DNA from: Sphingorhabdus sp. Alg231-15
GTDB taxonomy: Bacteria > Pseudomonadota > Alphaproteobacteria > Sphingomonadales > Sphingomonadaceae
NCBI RefSeq assembly: GCF_900149705.1
Contig: NZ_LT703001.1
Span: 2,480,001 to 2,544,000 of the forward strand
Length of the DNA stretch: 64,000 nucleotides
Reading direction: 5' to 3'
Part shown: positions 52,738 to 61,944 of the stretch, piece after piece
Position numbering within the stretch: the first letter of the stretch is position 1
How the letters are laid out: each line of letters starts with the position of its first letter
Notes under the pieces: generated by a model
Databases searched by the model: none
The model's input: the letters and a program-made list of their open reading frames with translations, nothing else
What the model was told of the DNA's origin: nothing
Program-made: the position numbers and the translations under genes

Positions 52738-53244
52738 CTAGGCTGGAATGAACTTCAGCGCCAAGCCGTTGATACAGTGACGTTTTCCAGTTGGTTTAGG
52801 GCCATCGCTGAATATGTGACCCAGATGCCCACCGCATCTGATGCAATGGACTTCAGTCCGTGGATAACCGATTTTATAGTCGGTGGACGTGCCAACGCGG
52901 TCCTTGATCGGCGCCCAAAAACTCGGCCAGCCGGTGCGACTGTCAAATTTGGTCTTGGATGAATACAAGCCGAGGTTACAGCCCGCACAAGCAAATACAC
53001 CTTGGCGCTTTTCTTGGTCCAGCGGGCTGGAATAAGCGCGTTCTGTTCCCGCTTGACGCAAAATGCGGTAGCGCGCAGGGCCCAACCGCTTTTTCCACTC
53101 TTCCGGTGTGCGGTTGATCTTGAATTTCTGACCGGACTTTGCACTCGCACTGCCGCCGAAAAAACCGCTAACGCTTGCCGCGCCATAGAGGCCTGCACCG
53201 ATCAAGCTGGTGGTAACTATTTTGCGTCGGCTGAAACTCTTCAT
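52738..53244 (-). CDS. msrB: Peptide-methionine (R)-S-oxide reductase, exported
   Basis: About 168 residues. A twin-arginine-type signal (MKSFSRRKIVTTSLIGAG) is followed by the MsrB domain with the two CxxC zinc sites (CAGCN, CIRCG), TGWPSFWAP and the catalytic Cys in RHCINGLALKF. It reduces methionine-R-sulfoxide in periplasmic proteins. AGGAAG precedes the ATG at 53244; an earlier GTG at 53268 is not supported. It follows the P450 gene on the same strand, 82 bases away. Confidence 0.93.
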   Translation of the reverse strand: MKSFSRRKIVTTSLIGAGLYGAASVSGFFGGSASAKSGQKFKINRTPEEWKKRLGPARYRILRQAGTERAYSSPLDQEKRQGVFACAGCNLGLYSSKTKFDSRTGWPSFWAPIKDRVGTSTDYKIGYPRTEVHCIRCGGHLGHIFSDGPKPTGKRHCINGLALKFIPA

Positions 53245-53325
53245 GGCGCGTCTTCCTGTGCTATTCACACCTTATTCGGTGTGTCTTGCCAGATAGTTAC
53301 ATCACGCCGCCTGAATAGAAACTGA

Positions 53326-54639
53326 TCAATATTTGGATAGCTTAACCTGCATCTTGCGGAATCCGTGCACGAAACAGGCGTGAACCCGCTTGATATCGCC
53401 GGTGACGTTGACCTGCATGCGTCGTGCAGCCATTTCTTCGAGCAATATTCGGATCTGCAATTCGGCCAGGCGTGCGCCCACACAGCGGTGAATACCATAG
53501 CCAAACGCAAGATGACGGCGGGCATTCTCGCGCTCGATATCAATCTGGTCGGCATTTTCAAATACACTCTCGTCGCGATTGGCCGAGATATACCACATGA
53601 TTAGCTTTTCGCCCTTTTTGATCTCGTGACCGAACAGATCGGCATCTTCGGTGGCGGTGCGTCTCATATGAGCAAGCGGTGTTTGCCAGCGGATAATCTC
53701 CTGAACAGTGTTGGGAATCAGGTCAGGATTGTCCTGCAGCTTCTTGCGCTGATCAGGGAATTGATCGAGCCCGTAAGCCAGACCGGACATGGTGTTGCGG
53801 GTGGTGTCGTTGCCGCCGACGATCAGCAAGACCAGATTGCCCATAAACTCCATTTGATCCATATCTTTCATGGCTTCGCTATGGATCATCATGGAGATCA
53901 GGTCAGGTGTCGGCTCTGCATTGACGCGCTGGTTCCAGAGGTTCTGGAAATAGGCACCCATCTCATAAAGGATCTTTTGGCGCTGATCATCCAGTTCAGG
54001 CGCGAGAGACAGTTCCACGTCACCGGCCCAGTCCGACCAATAGGTCAGCAAGCGTCTGTCGTCCCATGGGAAACCAAAGAGAATGGCGAGCATGCCCGTG
54101 GTCAGTTCGATCGAAACCTTGTCGACCCAGTCAAATTCCTTGTCCCACGGCAGGCCGTCAAGAACCTCGGCCGTGCGATGACGAATTTCATCCTCCATCC
54201 GTTTCATTTCGGTGGGTGTGAAAGCGGGGGCTACCGTGCGGCGCTGCCCGGTATGTTTGGGGCGGTCCATTGCGATAAACATCGGTAACTGGAAATCAGA
54301 ATTGTCGCGTTCCTCGGCGATTGTAATGCCACCATTGTTGACATCGGAGGAGTAAAGCTCGGGCAGGGCCTCGATATGCTGGATCGCCTTGTGATTGCAG
54401 ATATTCCAATAGGGTCCATAATCCGAATCTTCGACCTTGTTGATCGGCGCATTGGCTCGCATCTCGGCAAAAGGCGCGCGCCATAAATCTTTGCTGTAGA
54501 GACTGGCCTTGCTGACATCGCGCGGATTGGCATTGGCATCAGCAACCGGCGGATTCGCTTCATACCAAGCTTCTAGCGCCTCCGAAGCCGTTGGTGAGGT
54601 GGTTAGGTTTGATGCGTTTAAGACGGGACTGGTGGCCAT
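53326..54639 (-). CDS. Cytochrome P450, CYP153-like
   Basis: 437 residues. The I-helix LIVGGNDTTRNTMSG, ExxR (EIIRWQ) and heme-binding FGYGIHRCVGARLAEL with the Cys thiolate are the P450 hallmarks; the GGNDTTRN and HLAFGYGIHRCVG spellings are typical of the CYP153 family of alkane and fatty acid terminal hydroxylases. AGGAGAG lies just before the ATG at 54639. No ferredoxin or ferredoxin reductase is next to it; the 2Fe-2S ferredoxin at 34.7 kb is the only one in the window. The exact CYP153 subfamily or substrate is not established. Confidence 0.88.
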   Translation of the reverse strand: MATSPVLNASNLTTSPTASEALEAWYEANPPVADANANPRDVSKASLYSKDLWRAPFAEMRANAPINKVEDSDYGPYWNICNHKAIQHIEALPELYSSDVNNGGITIAEERDNSDFQLPMFIAMDRPKHTGQRRTVAPAFTPTEMKRMEDEIRHRTAEVLDGLPWDKEFDWVDKVSIELTTGMLAILFGFPWDDRRLLTYWSDWAGDVELSLAPELDDQRQKILYEMGAYFQNLWNQRVNAEPTPDLISMMIHSEAMKDMDQMEFMGNLVLLIVGGNDTTRNTMSGLAYGLDQFPDQRKKLQDNPDLIPNTVQEIIRWQTPLAHMRRTATEDADLFGHEIKKGEKLIMWYISANRDESVFENADQIDIERENARRHLAFGYGIHRCVGARLAELQIRILLEEMAARRMQVNVTGDIKRVHACFVHGFRKMQVKLSKY

Positions 54640-54770
54640 TTTTCTCTCCTGCCGTTGTCTTTTGGGCAATCGGTTGCGTTTCAAAACCCGTTTAATCTGC
54701 CTTTATTGACAGCAATGTCAACGGGATTCCGCCAAATAGCGGGAATCGCCGGATATTTCTGGCCGGTACC

Positions 54771-55970
54771 TTAGCCGCGAATCCGGGCCAAGAAGCTCTT
54801 TTTCCGCGCACTATTACCGGACTTCATGACATTCCGGCGAAACAGCATCACGCTAAATCGGATGATGATCAGAGTGAAGACAGCTTGCCAGATAAGGGCC
54901 AAGCCATGCTGCCAGATATTATCCATCTGCGCCGCGCGTGCGATCATCGCGAAGGGTGAGCTAAACGGAAACACGACTGCGAACCACTCGAGGGGCTCAC
55001 CCAATTTGGTTACGGTTAAGGCCGCGAGAAAAAACACCAGAAGCTGTCCCATGGTGACGGGCATGGATAATGTTTGCACCTCCCGTACCGTAGTAGCCAT
55101 GGCACCAATGCCAAGGAACAAGGATCCCAAAAGCAAATAGGCCATGGAAAAATAGAGCACCATCAATACACAAAATATGGGCCAGCCAATTGCCGGTGCC
55201 GGCAGATTCGGCATACCTGCGCTAATCACCGAAACACCGATGAAGCCGAGTGATGACCATACCGTGATCCCGACCAAAGCCATGCCAAGCATCGCAAAGA
55301 GTTTACCCAGAAAAATCGCATCCATCGGAATAGCCGCCGCAAGAATTTCGATAATCTTGTTGGTTTTCTCTTCCACCAGATTGGACAGGACCATCCCTGC
55401 CAGGATCATGGTGAGCAGGATCAATATGATCTGACCACCCTGTGCCGTGGCAATTTGCGTCCGTTTTTTCGAGCTGCCGGTCGCTGCGACAAAGTCGGTT
55501 TTGACTGCAACAGGATCTGACCCTGACAAGGCTGTCTCGGACAAGAGAGCAATTTTGCCTCTCCACCGTTTGACGTCCCGTTCCGATCCGGTCAGCACCG
55601 GCGCCTCCAAAGACCCTGAAACAATCGCAGTGAGCGGCTTCGCCTCCGTGTCGAGCCTAGTTCCGATATCGGGGGCCGTCGGATTTACATCGGTTAACAG
55701 CAACAGTTCGGGAATGGCATTGTTACCAAGATTTTTGACGAGTGCGGCGCGTGCGTCGACCAGTTTTGCCGACTGGCGCTCGTCCAGTGCGACGCCAATA
55801 ACCGGTCGGTCTATATCCTGTCTAACCTGTTGGCCCAATCCGCCCGCAGCAATGCCGATGATCAAAGGGAAAAGGGGCCCCAACAAAAAGAAGAAGAAAG
55901 ATTTTGAGAAGATGATCGCGGCGAAATCACGGCGAGCAATCACGAAAGCAGCGCGGATGGTTTCTATCAT
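54771..55970 (-). CDS. ABC-2 type transporter permease (NatB-like)
   Basis: 399 residues with one N-terminal membrane helix (about 21-43), a large outer domain (about 44-175) and five more helices from about 185 (QIILILLTMILAGMVLSNLVEEKTNKIIEI). The sequence VLSNLVEEKTNKIIEILAA is typical of ABC-2 permeases such as NatB/YhaP. It overlaps the ATPase gene by 4 bp. The system would export Na+, a lipid, a peptide or a small molecule; the substrate is unknown. The P450 gene starts 132 bases after its stop, so it is not obviously in the same transcript. Confidence 0.87.
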   Translation of the reverse strand: MIETIRAAFVIARRDFAAIIFSKSFFFFLLGPLFPLIIGIAAGGLGQQVRQDIDRPVIGVALDERQSAKLVDARAALVKNLGNNAIPELLLLTDVNPTAPDIGTRLDTEAKPLTAIVSGSLEAPVLTGSERDVKRWRGKIALLSETALSGSDPVAVKTDFVAATGSSKKRTQIATAQGGQIILILLTMILAGMVLSNLVEEKTNKIIEILAAAIPMDAIFLGKLFAMLGMALVGITVWSSLGFIGVSVISAGMPNLPAPAIGWPIFCVLMVLYFSMAYLLLGSLFLGIGAMATTVREVQTLSMPVTMGQLLVFFLAALTVTKLGEPLEWFAVVFPFSSPFAMIARAAQMDNIWQHGLALIWQAVFTLIIIRFSVMLFRRNVMKSGNSARKKSFLARIRG

Positions 55971-56947
55971 GCGGCTTCTCCCTGCAATCCGGCATCCGCT
56001 GCTAGATCTTCATCCATTTTCTTTGCAACCGCTTCACCTGCGATATGGACGAAAGCATCGTGGAGGCCGGGACGCTCTATGGACAAGGACTGGATTCCGG
56101 CATCACCCTCAATAAGCGCGCGGAGCAGTGGCTCCACACCGCTTTCCGGCAAAGTGAAATGCCAGTTATGTCCCAACGGTTCGCAATCTGCAGGAATAGC
56201 GGACCGCCAGGCGCCATCGAGGTTGCGGGTTTCCAAATGTACTTGTGGGCGCAGCCGATCACGCGCGGTGGAAACCTTGCCGGTGAAGGGTATTTTCCCA
56301 TTAGCGACAATCGCGATTTCCTCACAAAGCCGCTCGGCATGGGCAATCACGTGCGTAGAAAAAATAACCGTCACACCCCGGTCGGCCTGTCCACGGATCA
56401 GACGTTCCAGCTTACCTTGATTAAGCGCGTCGAGGCCGGAAAAAGGTTCATCGAGGATGATCAGATCGGGTTGATGCACGATCGTTCCCAGCAATTGCAC
56501 GGTCTGTGCCATGCCCTTGGATAATTGCCTGATCTGCTTGTCGACGGCCTCGCCGAGGCCATGATCTTCCATCATTTGCCGTCCGCGCTTTCGGCCTTCA
56601 GCCAGCGGCAGACCGCGCAAGGCGCCCATGAAGGCGATCGCATCATAGGCCTTCATCGATTGATAAAGGCCGCGTTCCTCCGGGAGATAGCCGACCTGAT
56701 GCGCTTTGCTGATCGGATCGGGGGAGCCGAGCAAGAATCGTTCACCTTCGTCGGGGTCGATAATTCCCAGCAACATGCGCAAGGTTGTGGTCTTGCCAGC
56801 GCCGTTAGGTCCCAATATTCCGAAGATACTGCCCTTTTTGATCGTCAGGTCGATGCCATCAACGGCGGTTTCGCCATCAAATCTTTTGACGATATGGTGG
56901 GCCTCAATAGCGTTGACGGGGGCATTGGCTTGTGCGTGGGAAGTCAT
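55967..56947 (-). CDS. ABC transporter ATP-binding protein (NatA-like, with DUF4162)
   Basis: 326 residues. Walker A GPNGAGKTT, Walker B LIILDEPFSGLD and the nonstandard signature LSKGMAQTVQ (in place of LSGGQ) are visible; the C-terminal 80 residues are a DUF4162-like extension common in NatA-type ATPases. Paired with the ABC-2 permease. Faces the queG gene, with a 44-base gap. Confidence 0.9.
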   Translation of the reverse strand: MTSHAQANAPVNAIEAHHIVKRFDGETAVDGIDLTIKKGSIFGILGPNGAGKTTTLRMLLGIIDPDEGERFLLGSPDPISKAHQVGYLPEERGLYQSMKAYDAIAFMGALRGLPLAEGRKRGRQMMEDHGLGEAVDKQIRQLSKGMAQTVQLLGTIVHQPDLIILDEPFSGLDALNQGKLERLIRGQADRGVTVIFSTHVIAHAERLCEEIAIVANGKIPFTGKVSTARDRLRPQVHLETRNLDGAWRSAIPADCEPLGHNWHFTLPESGVEPLLRALIEGDAGIQSLSIERPGLHDAFVHIAGEAVAKKMDEDLAADAGLQGEAA

Positions 56948-56991
56948 TTACGGCTTTCCTAATGGGACGCGGTGATTGATAGTGGCCTCTT

Positions 56992-58116
56992 ATGGCTGAT
57001 GACAAGTTAAGATTAACCCAAAGGCTGGAAAAAATGGCACGGGAGCAAGGTTTCGCTGCCTTTGGTGTCGCGCCTGCGGTGCTCGCGCCTGTCACAGCCC
57101 AACGTCTGCAGGACTGGCTGGCGGATGGCCAGCATGGCGATATGATCTGGATGGAAAGCCGGGCCGATGAGCGGGCGAGTCCACAAAGTCTGTGGCCGGA
57201 TGTGCGCTCGGTCATCATGCTGGGTATGAGCTATACGCCCGCTCGTGACCCGTTTGCACTGGAAGACGTATCTGATCATGGCCGGATCTCGGTCTATGCG
57301 CAGGGTAAGGATTATCACGATGTGGTCAAACGGGCACTAAAGCACACCGCGCGCTGGCTCGTTGAAAATGCCGGCTGTCAGGTAAAGGTTTTCGTTGATA
57401 CCGCGCCGGTTATGGAAAAACCGCTGGCCGAAGCCGCTGGTCTCGGCTGGCAGGGAAAACACACCAATCTGGTCAGCCGGGATCATGGTAGCTGGTTATT
57501 TCTGGGCGCGATTTACACGACTTTAGAGTTGGAATCATCGGTCGGCGGCAAAGACCGCTGTGGCAGCTGTTCTGCCTGCCAGGATATTTGTCCGACCAAT
57601 GCATTTCCGGAGCCCTATCGGCTGGATGCTGGGGCTTGTATTTCCTATCTGACAATTGAGTCCAAAGGCCCCATCCCAAGGCAATATCGCAACGCGATAG
57701 GCAATCATATCTATGGTTGCGATGACTGTTTGGCAGTATGTCCGTGGAACAAATTTGCTGAAACCGCAGCGGCGCACAAGGCTTTTCTTCCGCGCGCCGA
57801 ATTGGCAGCCCCGGCCCTGGCGGATCTTTTGGCGATGGACGACACCGGTTTCAGGAAGATATTTTCCGGCTCGCCAATCAAGCGGTCCGGTCGCAACAGG
57901 ATGGTTCGCAACAGTTTGATAGCGGCTGGTAACAGCGGTGATAGGTCGCTGGTTTCGTCCGTTACAGCGCTGCTGGATGATGAAGACAGCGTCGTGCGCG
58001 GGTCAGCAGTCTGGGCGCTGTCGCAACTTGATTCGGTTTGTTTTGACCGGGAAAAGGGAAGCCGTCTGCCGAGAGAAACAGATGCGGATGTCCGCCTGGA
58101 ATGGCAATCAGTCTAG
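56992..58116 (+). CDS. queG: Epoxyqueuosine reductase
   Basis: 374 residues. Two [4Fe-4S] clusters are formed by CGSCSACQDICPTNAF and CDDCLAVCPWN. The N-terminal part (GDMIWMESRADERASPQ) and the cobalamin site are typical, with the HEAT-type C-terminal helices (about 300-374). QueG uses cobalamin to make queuosine, a modified base in the anticodon of tRNA-Tyr, -His, -Asn and -Asp; a tRNA-Tyr is 20 kb away in the window. Confidence 0.95.
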   Translation: MADDKLRLTQRLEKMAREQGFAAFGVAPAVLAPVTAQRLQDWLADGQHGDMIWMESRADERASPQSLWPDVRSVIMLGMSYTPARDPFALEDVSDHGRISVYAQGKDYHDVVKRALKHTARWLVENAGCQVKVFVDTAPVMEKPLAEAAGLGWQGKHTNLVSRDHGSWLFLGAIYTTLELESSVGGKDRCGSCSACQDICPTNAFPEPYRLDAGACISYLTIESKGPIPRQYRNAIGNHIYGCDDCLAVCPWNKFAETAAAHKAFLPRAELAAPALADLLAMDDTGFRKIFSGSPIKRSGRNRMVRNSLIAAGNSGDRSLVSSVTALLDDEDSVVRGSAVWALSQLDSVCFDREKGSRLPRETDADVRLEWQSV

Positions 58117-58117
58117 T

Positions 58118-58483
58118 CTAACGCACCCGTAGAGCATTGACGCAAGACACTCTGTCCACCTCAGCGCCATCGCTGCGCCGCGTGTCAATATGAGTGACAC
58201 GGCCTTCGCCCCCGCTCTTCCCAGGGTAGAGATAGGCATCCAATATGCAGGCGCCGCTGGAAAATTGCAGCTTCCTGGCGGGCGGTTCGGCCACATCAGC
58301 CTGCGGATTGCCGAACAAGCGTTTCAACTGACCGGCCGTCTTGCCCATGACCAGTTCCAGGCCCTGCACTTTGCTCAGCGGCGAAGCTGCAGCAGTGGGC
58401 AGTGCAGGCGTATTGACCACCCCGGTTGATGCACAGGCGGCAAGCGCAGGCAGCGTGGATAGGATCAATAGCTTGCGGATCAT
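58118..58483 (-). CDS. Small lipoprotein of unknown function
   Basis: About 121 residues with a lipoprotein signal (ILSTLPALAAC) and a LVMGKTAGQLKRLFGNPQAD segment that resembles the SmpA/OmlA-type 'fGxPx' motif. Two late Cys residues (GACILDAYL and RVSCVNAL) may make a disulfide. Its ATG is one base after the EI24 gene's stop (TGACATG), so the two are an operon. It converges on queG with one base between the stops. Not a recognised family. Confidence 0.78.
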   Translation of the reverse strand: MIRKLLILSTLPALAACASTGVVNTPALPTAAASPLSKVQGLELVMGKTAGQLKRLFGNPQADVAEPPARKLQFSSGACILDAYLYPGKSGGEGRVTHIDTRRSDGAEVDRVSCVNALRVR

Positions 58484-58484
58484 G

Positions 58485-59183
58485 TCATTTGCTTTCAACG
58501 GGACTGTTTTCACGTGCCTTATGAACCAGATGGGTAGCCATAGCGGCTCCCACTATGGGCGCAAGAAAATTGACGATCGGCACTGCAAGCAATAGCGCAA
58601 TGGTCAAGCCGAGCCCAAAACGGGTCAGTTTGTCCAGCCGCCAGTCGTCACCGGCCTGCGCGAGATCATCGACATGCCGTGCCGCTACCATGTCCTGCAG
58701 ATCGCGGCCGATCAGGATCGCATTGATTGCAAAAAAGGCCATCGGTGCGCCCACCCCCGTTACAAGAAGCACAATATAGACCGGCATCGCCAACAGATTA
58801 TAGCCAATGGCACGGCCCACAGAGGCCAGTCCCATTTTTACGCCGAGAATATAGCCCGGCGGCTTGGCCAGTTCAGCACGAGCGGGATAATGGCGTGCTT
58901 CCACCGCATCGACAATATCGTCAGAGAAGATGTTGAGGACGAATATTGCGATTACCCGGAACAGGAAGATGGCGGTCAAAGCGGTTATAATGGCCGCTGC
59001 TGCGGCTGCGGCAAAACCGTCATTGTCCAAGCCTGAAAACGAGATTAGCCACACCAGAAGAAAATAGGCGCCGACCCCAAAAAAGACCAGAAGCATCAGT
59101 GAGATCAAGAATACCTTCAGAAGCAGAGATATTATGCGCCGGTCTGATAGCTGGCCGAGTGAGAGAAATAGTGCATCGATCAT
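58485..59183 (-). CDS. EI24-domain membrane protein (CysZ-like)
   Basis: 232 residues with about five to six membrane helices. The layout (RRIISLLLKVFLISLMLLVF, ...RHYPARAELAKPPGY, then the GVGAPMAFFAINAILIGRDLQDMVAARHV block) is that of the EI24/DUF540 family, including CysZ, a sulfate uptake protein. In alphaproteobacteria the role is not clear. A small lipoprotein gene follows in one operon. Confidence 0.85.
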   Translation of the reverse strand: MIDALFLSLGQLSDRRIISLLLKVFLISLMLLVFFGVGAYFLLVWLISFSGLDNDGFAAAAAAAIITALTAIFLFRVIAIFVLNIFSDDIVDAVEARHYPARAELAKPPGYILGVKMGLASVGRAIGYNLLAMPVYIVLLVTGVGAPMAFFAINAILIGRDLQDMVAARHVDDLAQAGDDWRLDKLTRFGLGLTIALLLAVPIVNFLAPIVGAAMATHLVHKARENSPVESK

Positions 59184-59289
59184 GTTCGGTCCATGTCATG
59201 AAATCACGCATCGGGTCAATTCCACTTGAACCATACAGCGCTTGCCCCTAACGCACGGCGGTTATCCGCTTCCATATAAGGACATCTTT

Positions 59290-60288
59290 ATGACTACCGA
59301 AGCCCGTTACGATATTGTTGCTGTTGGCAATGCCATTGTTGATGTGATTGCCCAGGCCGACGACGCATTTCTGGAAGAGGAGCAACTGAACAAGGGATCG
59401 ATGACATTGATCGACGCGGAACGCGCCACGCAGCTCTATCGTGATATGGGCGTGGCACGGGAGATTAGCGGGGGTTCTGGTTCCAATACATTGGCAGGCG
59501 CATCCACGCTTGGCCGTCAGTGCGCGTTGATCGCACAGGTTGCCGATGATCAGCTTGGTGAAGTGTTTACCCATGATATTCGCGCCACCGGAATTGATTT
59601 CGATGTGCCTCCGCTGGGCAAGGAACCGCCAACAGCGCGCTGCCTGATCCTTGTGACACCCGATGCACAGCGCACGATGAACACTTTCCTCGGCGCGTCG
59701 CAGTTTTTACCGCCCGCATCTGTCGATGCCGATTTGATTGCCAGCGGTGCCATCCTTTATCTCGAGGGTTACTTGTGGGACGCCGAAGAGCCCAAGGCGG
59801 CGATGGCCTTAGCGATAGATATTGCGCGCGAAAATGACCGCAAGGTTGCTTTCACCTTGTCGGACGGATTTTGCATTGAACGGCATCGGAATGATTTTAG
59901 CCGTTTGATCAAGGACGGGATGATCGACATATTGTTCGCGAATGAGGCCGAAATCAAATCGCTATGCGAAACCGATGATTTTGATGCCGCGGTAGCGCAA
60001 ACCGCTGCTCAAGTGGAAACCCTCGTCGTGACCCGCAGCGAACAAGGCGCAATTGCGGTGCAAGATGGCAAAACCTACGCGGTGGATGCAGAACCGGTTG
60101 AGAAAATCATCGATACGACTGGCGCAGGTGATTTGTTCGCATCTGGTTTCCTGAGCGGTTACATCGAAGACCGGTCTTTGGAAGACTGCCTGACCATTGG
60201 CGCGATTGCCGCGGCAGAAGTCATTTCCCACTATGGCGCACGGCCAGAAACCGATTTGCGGGAATTGGTAAAGCAACGCCTTGGGTAA
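59290..60288 (+). CDS. Adenosine kinase, PfkB family
   Basis: 332 residues. Motifs of PfkB sugar/nucleoside kinases: VGNAIVDVIAQADD near the start, SGGSGSNTLAGASTLG near 60, and the catalytic DTTGAGDLFASGFLSGY near 275 with Asp as base. Alphaproteobacterial enzymes of this type phosphorylate adenosine to AMP. AAGGA precedes the ATG at 59290; an earlier start at 59242 is not needed. It lies across 106 bases from the divergent EI24 gene. Confidence 0.88.
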   Translation: MTTEARYDIVAVGNAIVDVIAQADDAFLEEEQLNKGSMTLIDAERATQLYRDMGVAREISGGSGSNTLAGASTLGRQCALIAQVADDQLGEVFTHDIRATGIDFDVPPLGKEPPTARCLILVTPDAQRTMNTFLGASQFLPPASVDADLIASGAILYLEGYLWDAEEPKAAMALAIDIARENDRKVAFTLSDGFCIERHRNDFSRLIKDGMIDILFANEAEIKSLCETDDFDAAVAQTAAQVETLVVTRSEQGAIAVQDGKTYAVDAEPVEKIIDTTGAGDLFASGFLSGYIEDRSLEDCLTIGAIAAAEVISHYGARPETDLRELVKQRLG

Positions 60289-60309
60289 ATCGGCAGAACG
60301 TTTGCCTGC

Positions 60310-61848
60310 TTAACTCTTCATCTTGAATAATTTGCGGTCTTCCGGCCCAAAGCCCCATTTCCAGATGACCAAGGCATAGCTGCCTAAAATCATCGGGATG
60401 CCAATGATCAGTTCTGCCCATTCCGGTAGATAGGTGGCGAGATAACCCACAGCTGTTGCCGCTATGACAGCCAGTATCAATGACCAGCGCCAGCCGTTGA
60501 CCGGGGCTTGAAGGAGTTTCGACAGGAAGATCGCCTTGACCACAGAAGCATAGGCTAGCGCTACCATCAGCGCAGCGGCAACGGATGCTGCCTGAAACAA
60601 TGGCGGCCAGCCCATACGCATGCAAATCTGGATGAAGGCAACGCTCAATGCGGCTTGCAGAAGCAGCATGGACAGCGATATCAACAGATTACGATGCCGG
60701 GCAATATAGACCAGGGCCGCTTCGCTGACCACGGCCGTGGCGGCGATCGCCTCGGCTGCCAACAGGAAGGCCAGCGCGCCGGTCCCGCCGACAAAATTGG
60801 GCCCGACCAGTCCCATGACCGCTTCACCCGGAATCGCCAATGCTAACGCTATGCCGGCCTGAGCGGCTATGATCCAGAAGCCGACCTGGCTGACCTGGCT
60901 GGCAATCGCTTTCATATTACCCGCTTCCAGATTGCGGGTGATCACCGGACCCAAAATAGGATCAAAGCTGGTCTTGAGTTTTTGCGGCAGGCTGGCGACC
61001 TGCTGGGCGATATAGTAAATTCCGACAATGGCCGGCGACGCGAATAGACCGAGGATTGCAAGATCCAGCCTTCGCGAACCCCATTCGGCGGCATCGGCAG
61101 CCGCGAGCGGCATATTGTGTCGGGCGAGCTTGGCTATGGCCAGCGGCTTGGGTCGCCAACCCCAGGGCAGGCCATAGCTTTTAAACAATGGCCATAATGA
61201 TGCGAGCAAGGCCGCAATCATGGATACGACATAAGACAGGATCAGCCCGTCACGCAGCGAATAATAGGAAAACAAAAAGGCGGCGATACTGATTGTCCAT
61301 GGTTCGACGATCGAACGCGCGCGTACGGTGGAAGCAATATCATAGCGATAAGCAAGCGCTGCCAGCGCGATATCCGCGCCCGCGATGGTGAAAATCACCA
61401 ACGGCAAGAAGCGATCGAGACCGTTTATCTCGCTATTTGGGAACATGATTTGGGGCACTAATATCAGCAATATGGCAGCAATTGTCGAAGCAAACAGGCT
61501 GACCAACAGACCGTCCCATACGACATGGACATGTGGCCGCTTGGTCCGGCTGAGCTGTTCGGCCAATCCGCGTTTTAATCCCAGCGTCGCCAGCTGTGCA
61601 GCAAATTCTACGATCAATATGGCGTAAGCAAAACGTCCTAGAGCTTCAGCGCCATAGATACGCCCAGCAATGAACAAGAATGGTAAGCGTGCGGCCAAAC
61701 GCAGCAAAAAACCGAATATATTGGTACGACCACCTTTGGCCAATGCGGCAATGTCTTCTTTGCTACCATCTTGACCCGCCTCTGTCTCGTTGGTCGGCGG
61801 TTCTGACGCGAGACCTGAAGATGTGCCTGAAGATTCCGGGCTGGTCAA
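60310..61848 (-). CDS. Polysaccharide flippase-type membrane protein
   Basis: 512 residues with twelve to fourteen membrane helices in the MOP/Wzx superfamily; segments such as RIYGAEALGRFAYAILIVEF and RNLEAGNMKAIASQVSQVGFW fit. It would flip a lipid-linked oligosaccharide across the inner membrane. The start codon is TTG (61848), preceded by GGAGATATG; there is no in-frame ATG near it. The first 45 residues are low-complexity and acidic. It is not adjacent to other polysaccharide genes. The 96-base gap before gpsA shows nothing. Confidence 0.82.
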   Translation of the reverse strand: MTSPESSGTSSGLASEPPTNETEAGQDGSKEDIAALAKGGRTNIFGFLLRLAARLPFLFIAGRIYGAEALGRFAYAILIVEFAAQLATLGLKRGLAEQLSRTKRPHVHVVWDGLLVSLFASTIAAILLILVPQIMFPNSEINGLDRFLPLVIFTIAGADIALAALAYRYDIASTVRARSIVEPWTISIAAFLFSYYSLRDGLILSYVVSMIAALLASLWPLFKSYGLPWGWRPKPLAIAKLARHNMPLAAADAAEWGSRRLDLAILGLFASPAIVGIYYIAQQVASLPQKLKTSFDPILGPVITRNLEAGNMKAIASQVSQVGFWIIAAQAGIALALAIPGEAVMGLVGPNFVGGTGALAFLLAAEAIAATAVVSEAALVYIARHRNLLISLSMLLLQAALSVAFIQICMRMGWPPLFQAASVAAALMVALAYASVVKAIFLSKLLQAPVNGWRWSLILAVIAATAVGYLATYLPEWAELIIGIPMILGSYALVIWKWGFGPEDRKLFKMKS

Positions 61849-61944
61849 AAAACATATCTCCGGCTGGTGAAGCTATTCACAAAAAAGGGTCAAAATTTCA
61901 AAGTCCGCTCTTACCGCACTCCATCCAGCTTGTCATCTTTTGTG

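Noticed and set aside
53626-54288. A 220-codon plus-strand frame in the P450 gene
   Set aside because: Shadow of the P450 coding frame; lacks recognisable motifs.
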